Origin: Dehalococcoidia bacterium
Lineage (GTDB): Bacteria > Chloroflexota > Dehalococcoidia > Dehalococcoidales > DAOWLH01
Assembly (NCBI GenBank): GCA_030643515.1
Contig: DAOWLH010000035.1
Location: 1 to 5,270, forward strand
DNA: 5,270 bases
Direction of reading: 5' to 3'
In this document: positions 1 through 4,772 of the stretch, piece by piece
Position numbering within the stretch: position 1 is the first letter of the stretch
Layout of the letters: each line of letters starts with the position of its first letter
Program-made: the position numbers and the translations under genes
The notes under the pieces: model-generated
What the model was told of the DNA's origin: nothing
What the model saw: the letters and a program-made list of their open reading frames with translations, nothing else
Database searches by the model: none

Positions 1-489
1 AAAGGCATCAGCAGCCAGACTGGTTACAATACCAAGGCTGCCAAATAGGTTGGACAAAACAACCCAGGTAGCGCCGCCATCGGTGGTCTTGTAGATGTCA
101 AAGCCGTCAGTGATATAGACGGTATTGGCATCCACGCTGGAGCAGACAATGTCGGTTATGGCCCCAGCGCCAACAAGAGCTGGCAAACCACCAGTCAGTG
201 CTTTCCAGGTGCGGCCACCATCTGTGGACTTGACCAAAGTCTTGCCCGCAGCAGGAGCTAAGCCGCCAACATCAGAGCCGGCATAGATAGCCGCGCCGTT
301 GATATCGATGGCAAAGGGGCCGGTATACGTGTTGCCGTTATCCAGAACCAGGCCGGTGGCAGATGGTGTGGCAAAGGTAGACCATGCCTGGGTACCAGCA
401 CTTGCCGGGGCCGCCGTGGTCACTGCCAGACTAACCAGCAATGATAGCGTCAGCACCACTCCTAAAATTCTAGTTATTTTTCTTTTCAT
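1..489 (-). CDS. Secreted protein with BNR/Asp-box repeats, N-terminal part (truncated by window edge)
   Basis: The reading frame starts at 489 and stays open to base 1, giving 163 codons; the C-terminus lies outside the window. Residues 1-31 form a clear signal peptide: MKRKITR, a hydrophobic core (about residues 8-23), then an ASA site that predicts cleavage after residue 31. The mature part carries two Asp-box motifs of the S/T-x-D-G-G-x-T-W type, STDGGRTW at 88-95 and TTDGGATW at 135-142, each followed by a strand-like stretch. Such repeats mark sialidase/YCF48-like beta-propellers, so an exported propeller or surface-layer-type protein is likely; the ligand or enzymatic role cannot be told from this fragment. 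The start is fixed by an in-frame TAA three codons upstream. The good GGAGG (505-509) is 15 bases from the ATG, farther than usual; a weaker AAGG lies 3 bases away. It is not part of the rho operon: 357 bases and its own promoter separate them. Confidence 0.85.
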   Translation of the reverse strand, partial: MKRKITRILGVVLTLSLLVSLAVTTAAPASAGTQAWSTFATPSATGLVLDNGNTYTGPFAIDINGAAIYAGSDVGGLAPAAGKTLVKSTDGGRTWKALTGGLPALVGAGAITDIVCSSVDANTVYITDGFDIYKTTDGGATWVVLSNLFGSLGIVTSLAADAF

Positions 490-660
490 CGACCTTTAAA
501 TTTTCCTCCATAAAATATTTATTCTACGCCTCTGCAAATAGAGACATATCTTTGTCCCGTTTTACAGAGACAAGATAACTTCTAATTTTCCGTAGTGGAG
601 CTCATAGCCCCCTCTTCCCTTACGGGTCCTGACCAGAGCATCACCTCCCTTCCATAATAC
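490..660 (-). promoter_or_regulatory. Predicted 170-nt structured 5' leader of the secreted-protein gene
   Basis: The stretch between the predicted transcription start (about 660) and the ATG at 489 is gene-free and rich in inverted repeats. In RNA order I see: a 5-bp stem (621-625 with 590-594) enclosing a 6-bp hairpin with a 3-base loop (606-611 with 597-602); a 7-bp hairpin A:B (567-573 with 552-558); and a 9-bp hairpin C:D with two G-U pairs and a 6-base loop (540-548 with 525-533). Segment B (553-558) can also pair with C (541-546), so A:B plus C:D excludes B:C. No long U-run follows C:D, so it is not a textbook terminator. It matches no riboswitch class I could recognise; cyclic-di-GMP, cobalamin and TPP signatures were looked for and not seen. 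The pairings were found by eye, with no folding calculation or covariation. Confidence 0.35.
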
Positions 661-667
661 TAGTATT
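656..667. repeat. 12-bp perfect palindrome at the predicted transcription start
   Basis: AATACTAGTATT reads the same on both strands. It overlaps the last base of the putative -10 box and covers the expected start of transcription, a position where a dimeric repressor could block initiation. The operator role is inferred from position only. TATGGA flanks it on both sides in the minus-strand reading, a 6-base direct repeat that may be chance. Confidence 0.35.
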
Positions 668-695
668 CCATATAAATAATACCACGACCTGTCAA
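667..695 (-). promoter_or_regulatory. Probable sigma70-type promoter of the secreted-protein gene
   Basis: A perfect TTGACA -35 box (690-695) is followed after 17 bases by TATGGA (667-672), a weak -10 box with the TAT start but not the final T. The predicted transcript start is near 660. A perfect 12-bp palindrome abuts the -10 box. The -35 box is strong evidence; the -10 call is the weak part. Confidence 0.45.
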
Positions 696-846
696 GTGGT
701 AACTCTAAACCACAGCTAAAACTATAGTACCGAAGCCTGCTGCAACAAATAATAGCGCACCGGAAGCTGATAAGTTAGGCTATCTTTCTGCCGCTACATA
801 CATCATTCATTAAAGCCAGCCGCTACGCAAAAGGCACTGTCTTCGG
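696..846. other. Gene-free spacer between rho and the promoter of the next gene
   Basis: I see no credible reading frame here. An 8-base direct repeat, GCCGCTAC, occurs at 790-797 and 819-826 (29 bases start to start). A weak stem of 6 pairs (844-849 with 817-822, 21-base loop) begins in the rho stop codon and is followed by only three U residues in the transcript, so no convincing intrinsic terminator closes the rho operon. rpmE, which often follows rho in Bacillus-type gene orders, is absent. Confidence 0.5.
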
Positions 847-2112
847 CTACTTCTCCCGTGACAGGTTGGCCAGAAAGTCGGCATTGGTCTTGGTCTTACG
901 CAGGCGTTCAACAACCCTTTCGGTGGTCTCCGCCGAGTTAACCGAGTCCGCAGCAACCATGGCCAGCATGCGCCTCAGCAGTTGCATCTGCTTCAGGGTA
1001 TCCTCGGCCAGCAGCAGCTCTTCCCGCCGGGTACTTGAGCGCTGGATATCAATCGCCGGGAAGATGCGCCTCTCCGCCAGCCTGCGGTCAAGGTGCAGCT
1101 CCATATTGCCCGTTCCCTTGAACTCCTCGTAGATCAGGTCGTCCATGCGGCTACCGGTATCAACCAGGCAGGTGGCGATTATGGTCAGACTGCCACCCTC
1201 ATCCACGTTGCGAGCGGCACCGAAGAAGCGCTTGGCCGGGTGCAGAGCCACCGGGTCGATACCACCGGAAAGGGTGCGACCGCTGGACGGCATGGCCAGA
1301 TTGTATGCCCGGGTGAGGCGTGTGATGCCGTCCAGCAGGATCATGACATCCTTGCCACTCTCGACCATCCGTTTCGCCATATCCAGCGCCAGCTCGGCAA
1401 CCCGGGTCTGGTTTTCCACCGGCTCATCAAAGGTGGCACCGATGACCTCTCCCTTTACCGAGCGCCTCATATCGGTGACCTCTTCCGGCCGCTCACCAAT
1501 CAGGCAGACTATCAAATAAATATCGTTGTAATTGGTGGTCGCCGCATAAGCGATGGACTTGAGCAGTACCGTCTTGCCCGCTTTGGGCGGGGAGACTATA
1601 AGGCCCCGCTGCCCCCTGCCGATGGGAGCAATCAGGTCTATCAACCTGGTAGACAGCTCTCCGGGAGTCGTTTCCAGGTTAATCATCTGGTCGGGGAATA
1701 TGGGTGTCAGAGCACCGAAATGGGGCCGGCTCCGGGACAGCTCTGGATTAATGTCATTGATGGCTTCAACACGTAGCAGGCTGTAGTACTTCTCGCCGGC
1801 CTTGGCCGGACGGCCCTGACCGACAACATAATCACCTGTCCTGAGGCCAAAGCGACGGATCTGGGACTGGGAGACATATATGTCAGAGGAGCTGGGCAGG
1901 AGGCTGCCCTGCCTGAGGAAACCGTAGCCATCAGACATAACATCCAGGACACCGCTGCAGAAGATGTTGCCCTGCTGCTCGGCATTCGCCTGTAGCAGGC
2001 GCATCACCAGCTCCTGTTTCTTCAGACCGGTAAAGCTGGACAGCCTGTTTTCCTTGGCCAGTTCCAGCAGTTCCTCCCTGCTTTTGCTTTCCAGTTGGCT
2101 GATATCTACCAT
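847..2112 (-). CDS. rho: Transcription termination factor Rho
   Basis: Rho is a hexameric RNA-dependent ATPase that loads on nascent RNA and stops RNA polymerase. The 421-residue product is close to E. coli Rho (419) and aligns along its length. In order: Rho_N helical domain (about 1-45); cold-shock-like primary RNA site (about 52-118) with DGYGFLR at 61-67 and DIYVS at 77-81; Walker A PPKAGKT (175-181); GERPEE with the catalytic Glu207; Walker B LLDG with Asp261; Q-loop (about 272-287); R-loop KGTGNMELHL (332-341); and the arginines equivalent to E. coli R353 and R366 at 349 and 362. All core residues are present, so it should be active. Two pocket residues differ: E. coli D210 is Gly206 and S266 is Gly262. 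The start at 2112 is preferred because AAGGAGAGG lies 6 bases upstream and homology begins there; the frame could begin at 2178, but that adds 22 residues unlike Rho and overlaps tal. It is the last gene of the operon. Confidence 0.97.
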   Translation of the reverse strand: MVDISQLESKSREELLELAKENRLSSFTGLKKQELVMRLLQANAEQQGNIFCSGVLDVMSDGYGFLRQGSLLPSSSDIYVSQSQIRRFGLRTGDYVVGQGRPAKAGEKYYSLLRVEAINDINPELSRSRPHFGALTPIFPDQMINLETTPGELSTRLIDLIAPIGRGQRGLIVSPPKAGKTVLLKSIAYAATTNYNDIYLIVCLIGERPEEVTDMRRSVKGEVIGATFDEPVENQTRVAELALDMAKRMVESGKDVMILLDGITRLTRAYNLAMPSSGRTLSGGIDPVALHPAKRFFGAARNVDEGGSLTIIATCLVDTGSRMDDLIYEEFKGTGNMELHLDRRLAERRIFPAIDIQRSSTRREELLLAEDTLKQMQLLRRMLAMVAADSVNSAETTERVVERLRKTKTNADFLANLSREK

Positions 2113-2118
2113 GATAAA

Positions 2119-2127
2119 CCTCTCCTT
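2119..2127 (-). promoter_or_regulatory. Ribosome binding site of rho, overlapping the tal stop codon
   Basis: AAGGAGAGG lies 6 bases before the rho ATG. Its first two A residues are the last two bases of the tal TAA stop (2126-2128). A ribosome ending tal therefore sits on the rho initiation site, which points to coupled translation. This site decides the rho start at 2112 rather than 2178. Confidence 0.8.
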
Positions 2128-2782
2128 AATCCCCGCTGCCCGAAACACGTCGCCAGTCGCCGAGGAAACGCTCGACACCGATGTCGGTCAGCGGGTGCTG
2201 CATCATCTGAATAAGTACCTTGTAGGGCACGCTGGCAATATCGGCCCCCGCTTGGGCGGCGACCACCACGTGAAGGGGATGGCGGATACTGGCGGCCAGC
2301 ACCTCTGTTTTAAGCTCGTGTTTTTTATAGACATCCACGATATCCTTCACCAGCGCCATGCCATCCTGCCCGATATCATCAAGCCGGCCGACGAAGGGGC
2401 TGACATAGGTAGAGCCGGCCAGCGCCCCCAGCAGGGCCTGGTTAACCGAAAAGCAGAGGGTCTGGTTTACTTTTATATTCTCCCTGGCCAGGGTCGAAAT
2501 GACCTTCAGGCCATCTATAGTAGACGGGATTTTAACAAACACGTTCTCCGCCCAGGTAGCTATGTTCCGGGCCTGTTCTATCATGCCTTCGGGATCATTT
2601 ACCGTTACCTCGGCAGAAACCGAACCGGGAACTATAGAGCAGATTTCCCGGACCACTGCCTTGTAGTCCTTTATCCCTTCCTTGGCTACCAGAGTGGGAT
2701 TGGTGGTCACACCGCTGACTACCCCCAGCTCTACGCCATGCCTGATATGCTTAATATTGGCTGTATCCAGATAGATGCGCAT
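2126..2782 (-). CDS. tal: Transaldolase, small (TalC/FSA-like) family
   Basis: The 218-residue product is a single TIM barrel of the short transaldolase / fructose-6-phosphate aldolase family. It should move a dihydroxyacetone unit between sugar phosphates in the non-oxidative pentose phosphate pathway, in the cytoplasm. Visible motifs: LDTAN with Asp6; TTNPT with Asn28 (26-30); Schiff-base Lys84 in VFVKIPST; NQTLCFS (106-112); SPFVGRLDD with Phe130 and Arg133; ASIRHP with Ser165 and Arg167. Two positions separate the activities: the aldolase FsaA has Gln59 and Tyr131, while transaldolases have Glu and Phe. Here they are Glu58 and Phe130, so transaldolase is favoured over fructose-6-phosphate aldolase. 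The start at 2782 has CCTCC on the plus strand (GGAGG in the message, 2789-2793) 6 bases upstream. It lies 16 bases after pyrG and 13 bases before rho, in the middle of the operon. The C-terminus GSGD is slightly longer than usual. Confidence 0.93.
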   Translation of the reverse strand: MRIYLDTANIKHIRHGVELGVVSGVTTNPTLVAKEGIKDYKAVVREICSIVPGSVSAEVTVNDPEGMIEQARNIATWAENVFVKIPSTIDGLKVISTLARENIKVNQTLCFSVNQALLGALAGSTYVSPFVGRLDDIGQDGMALVKDIVDVYKKHELKTEVLAASIRHPLHVVVAAQAGADIASVPYKVLIQMMQHPLTDIGVERFLGDWRRVSGSGD

Positions 2783-2798
2783 TTCTTTCCTCCCTCTA

Positions 2799-4433
2799 TC
2801 AAGAATTTAAGGGCAGCGACGGCTGGGCCCCTTCTCTCATAATCCCCTTGGCCGCCCCGATAAAGCTGCAAAACAGGGGATGAGGGCGGTTGGGGCGGGA
2901 ACGAAATTCCGGGTGAAACTGACAGCTGACCATCCATGGGTGGTCCGCCAGCTCGCAGATCTCCACCAGCTCACCGTCGGGGGAGAGTCCGCTATAGACC
3001 ATACCCGCCTCCTCTAACAAGGAGCGATACTCATTATTGAATTCATAGCGATGGCGGTGGCGCTCATGAATTAACTCTTTGTTATAGGCAGCCGCCGCCC
3101 TGGTACCGGGAACCAGGCGACAGGGGTAAACCCCAAGGCGCATGGTGCCACCTTTATCTTTTATCGCCCTCTGTTCCGGCAGAAGGTCGATCACCGGATA
3201 CGGGGTTTTCGTGGCAAACTCGGTCGAGTTGGGATTGTCCAAACCAAGCACACTGCGGGCGAAATCAATCACCATAACGTGCATGCCCAGGCACAGTCCA
3301 AGATAGGGAATCTTGTTCTCCCGGGCGTATTTAGCCGCCTTGACCATGCCTTCGATTCCGCGGATGCCGAAGCCACCGGGGACGATAATACCCTGAGCGC
3401 GCCGCAGCAGGGATTCGGCACCTTCCTTGTCCAGTTCCTCAGAGTGAACCCACTCAAGATTGACCGCCCGGTTATGATACATGCCGGCGTGACATAGCGC
3501 CTCGCGAACAGAGTAATAGGCATCCTCCAGCTCAACATATTTACCTACCAGGGCAATGTTGACCGGCTCGCAGGGCTCTTTAAGGCAGTCAACCATGGCG
3601 CGCCATGGCCCCAGTTCAGTAGCTTGCCCCTTGAGACCCAGCCTGTCGACCACCAGCTGGCCCAGCCCCTCCTCCTCCAGGATAAGGGGCACCTCATATA
3701 TGGTAGGGACCGTGGGCAGCGGAATGACGGCCTCCCGCGCGACATCGCAGAAGAGGGATATCTTGTCCCGGTGGCCGTCGGAGATGGGATAATCGCTGCG
3801 GCAGATAATAATATCCGGCTGGATGCCGATGCGCCTCAGCTCGTTGACGCTGTGCTGGGTGGGCTTGGTCTTGAGTTCCTTGGTGGTATTGATGTAGGGC
3901 AGCAGAGTGACGTGGATATAGAGGACATTATCCCGGCCGACATCGTTCCTCATTTGCCTGATAGCTTCTAAAAACGGCTGTCCCTCAATGTCGCCCACCG
4001 TGCCGCCAACTTCTATGATGACCACGTCGGCCTGGGATTTATCAGCCAGCCGCCGGAATCGGTTTTTCATCTCGGTGGTGACGTGGGGCACCACCTGCAT
4101 GGTACCGCCCAAAAACTCTCCACGCCGCTCTTTGGCGATAACGGCGCTGTAAATCTGCCCCGAGGTAAGATTGGAATCGGCGGTGAGTTCAACGTCTATG
4201 AAGCGCTCATAGTTGCCCAGGTCAAGGTCGGTCTCGGCACCATCCCTGGTGACAAACACCTCGCCATGCTGATAGGGTGACATGGTGCCCGGGTCAACAT
4301 TGAGGTAGGGGTCTAGTTTCTGCGCGGAGATGCTTAAGCCTCGGCTCTTGAGGATGGTTCCAATAGAGGCAACCGTTATACCCTTGCCGACTGAACTGAC
4401 AACTCCACCGGTTACAAAGATGTATTTTGACAT
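2799..4433 (-). CDS. pyrG: CTP synthase (glutamine-hydrolysing)
   Basis: CTP synthase aminates UTP to CTP with ATP and glutamine, the final step of pyrimidine nucleotide synthesis. The 544-residue product matches the usual length (E. coli 545). The amidoligase domain fills about 1-266: P-loop GGVVSSVGKG with Lys17, DGAETDLDLG with the metal-binding Asp71, and IEVGGTVGDIE (140-150) with Glu141. The class I glutamine amidotransferase domain fills about 291-535: PGGFGIRG (352-359), nucleophile Cys381 in GLCLGMH, MRLG (431-434), ERHRHRYE (457-464) and QFHPEF with His507 and Glu509. One oddity is His385 where the motif normally has Gln (CLGMQ). The start at 4433 is fixed by the conserved MSKYIFVTGG, yet no Shine-Dalgarno sequence precedes it; a palindrome sits there instead. 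First gene of the operon, driven by two overlapping promoters and a leader of about 110 nt. Confidence 0.98.
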   Translation of the reverse strand: MSKYIFVTGGVVSSVGKGITVASIGTILKSRGLSISAQKLDPYLNVDPGTMSPYQHGEVFVTRDGAETDLDLGNYERFIDVELTADSNLTSGQIYSAVIAKERRGEFLGGTMQVVPHVTTEMKNRFRRLADKSQADVVIIEVGGTVGDIEGQPFLEAIRQMRNDVGRDNVLYIHVTLLPYINTTKELKTKPTQHSVNELRRIGIQPDIIICRSDYPISDGHRDKISLFCDVAREAVIPLPTVPTIYEVPLILEEEGLGQLVVDRLGLKGQATELGPWRAMVDCLKEPCEPVNIALVGKYVELEDAYYSVREALCHAGMYHNRAVNLEWVHSEELDKEGAESLLRRAQGIIVPGGFGIRGIEGMVKAAKYARENKIPYLGLCLGMHVMVIDFARSVLGLDNPNSTEFATKTPYPVIDLLPEQRAIKDKGGTMRLGVYPCRLVPGTRAAAAYNKELIHERHRHRYEFNNEYRSLLEEAGMVYSGLSPDGELVEICELADHPWMVSCQFHPEFRSRPNRPHPLFCSFIGAAKGIMREGAQPSLPLNS

Positions 4434-4545
4434 AAAGGAATCTGATTCCGTAAACCTGGAAAGCTCAAAATACTATAAGGCAACAGCCAAGAACAATGTC
4501 TGAAATCCATGAAAGCCCAACCGGCATGGGGGAGTGAACAGGTTT
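4434..4545 (-). promoter_or_regulatory. Predicted pyrG leader framed by a 7-bp inverted repeat
   Basis: Transcripts from the downstream promoter should start near 4544 and carry about 110 nt before the ATG. CAGGTTT (4539-4545) and AAACCTG (4452-4458) are exact complements, so the 5' end of the RNA could pair with a segment just before the start codon. Inside, CCAT/ATGG and GCC/GGC can stack into a hairpin with a 5-base loop (about 4509-4528). No U-run terminator and no run of G at the transcript start were seen, so this does not look like the reiterative CTP-sensing attenuation known from Bacillus pyrG. Pairing was judged by eye. Confidence 0.3.
4437..4449. repeat. 13-bp palindrome in place of the pyrG ribosome binding site
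   Basis: GGAATC-T-GATTCC has perfect 6-base arms around one central base and begins 3 bases upstream of the pyrG ATG. With a 1-base centre it cannot fold as a hairpin without losing pairs, so a DNA or protein site is as likely as an RNA one. No AGGAGG-like sequence is found in the 20 bases before the start. Confidence 0.5.
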
Positions 4546-4550
4546 TTCTG

Positions 4551-4580
4551 ATTATATGCCAGGGACTTACTGTTTGTCAA
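4551..4580 (-). promoter_or_regulatory. Downstream pyrG operon promoter (P2)
   Basis: A perfect TTGACA (4575-4580) and a perfect TATAAT (4551-4556) are separated by 18 bases. The expected start of transcription is near 4544. This is the closest promoter to pyrG and should serve pyrG-tal-rho. Its -35 box shares base 4580 with the -10 box of the upstream promoter. Confidence 0.8.
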
Positions 4581-4607
4581 GTATAGCAGTTACAAATCTA
4601 TTGTCAA
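4580..4607 (-). promoter_or_regulatory. Upstream pyrG operon promoter (P1)
   Basis: A perfect TTGACA (4602-4607), a 16-base spacer and TATACT (4580-4585, five of six consensus bases) form a second promoter in the same direction. The expected start is near 4573, inside the spacer-side edge of P2, so polymerase bound at P1 would physically exclude P2. A GC-rich palindrome lies just upstream. Confidence 0.7.
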
Positions 4608-4610
4608 GCA

Positions 4611-4623
4611 CCCCGGCCCGGGG
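4611..4623. repeat. GC-rich 13-bp palindrome between the divergent promoters
   Basis: CCCCGG-C-CCGGGG has perfect 6-base arms around one base and sits three bases upstream of the P1 -35 box. The position would suit an activator or repressor site. No factor is identifiable, and GC-rich palindromes of this size can arise by chance. Confidence 0.35.
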
Positions 4624-4665
4624 GAAAGGAAAAGCTGCCATTCCAAAAGCCCCCTGCTGCCGGAT

Positions 4666-4696
4666 TAACCGCCATTATTTATAACCGGTTGTTAAC
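4666..4696. promoter_or_regulatory. Cluster of TAACC/GGTTA half-sites upstream of the J-domain gene promoter
   Basis: TAACC occurs at 4666-4670 and again at 4682-4686 (16 bases apart). The second copy belongs to the palindrome AACCGGTT (4683-4690) and to TAAC-N5-GTTA (4682-4694), and is followed by GTTAAC (4691-4696). The cluster ends 15 bases before the -35 box of the plus-strand promoter, a typical regulator position. It does not match CIRCE or HAIR operators. The role is inferred. Confidence 0.3.
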
Positions 4697-4711
4697 TTTC
4701 CTATAAATGGT

Positions 4712-4741
4712 TTGACAATCAATATGCAAGTACATTATAAT
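4712..4741 (+). promoter_or_regulatory. Promoter of the J-domain protein gene
   Basis: Perfect TTGACA (4712-4717), an 18-base spacer and perfect TATAAT (4736-4741) point right. The expected start of transcription is near 4748, giving a leader of only about 25 bases. It is divergent from the two pyrG promoters; about 105 bases separate the -35 boxes of this promoter and P1. Confidence 0.85.
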
Positions 4742-4759
4742 GGTGTTGCCAGATCAGGC

Positions 4760-4765
4760 AGGTGA
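4760..4765 (+). promoter_or_regulatory. Ribosome binding site of the J-domain protein gene
   Basis: AGGTGA lies 7 bases before the ATG at 4773 and supports that start, which also gives the canonical J-domain N-terminus KDYYSSLGV. Confidence 0.7.
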
Positions 4766-4772
4766 AGACTAA

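Noticed and set aside
470..511. A 13-codon frame overlapping the start of the secreted-protein gene
   Set aside because: No ribosome binding site precedes it and its composition is simply that of the A-rich start region.
582..641. A 19-codon frame in the leader of the secreted-protein gene, possible leader peptide
   Set aside because: It follows a GGGAGG but only 2 bases separate this from the ATG, too close for normal initiation, and the peptide has no regulatory codon run.
817..849. Intrinsic terminator after rho
   Set aside because: The stem has only about six pairs with a 21-base loop, includes the stop codon, and lacks a proper U-run.
1093..1776. A 227-codon plus-strand open frame
   Set aside because: Antisense to the rho ATPase core; no ribosome binding site or recognisable domain.
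2113..2178. N-terminal extension of Rho starting at 2178
   Set aside because: The 22 added residues do not resemble Rho, overlap tal, and the strong Shine-Dalgarno supports the start at 2112.
1964..2842. A 292-codon plus-strand open frame
   Set aside because: It runs antisense to tal and the start of rho, both secure by homology; its translation shows no family features and is a by-product of GC-rich codon use.
4621..4772. Heat-shock operator (CIRCE or HAIR) before the J-domain gene
   Set aside because: Neither TTAGCACTC-N9-GAGTGCTAA nor CTTGAGT-N7-ACTCAAG, nor a close variant, is present.
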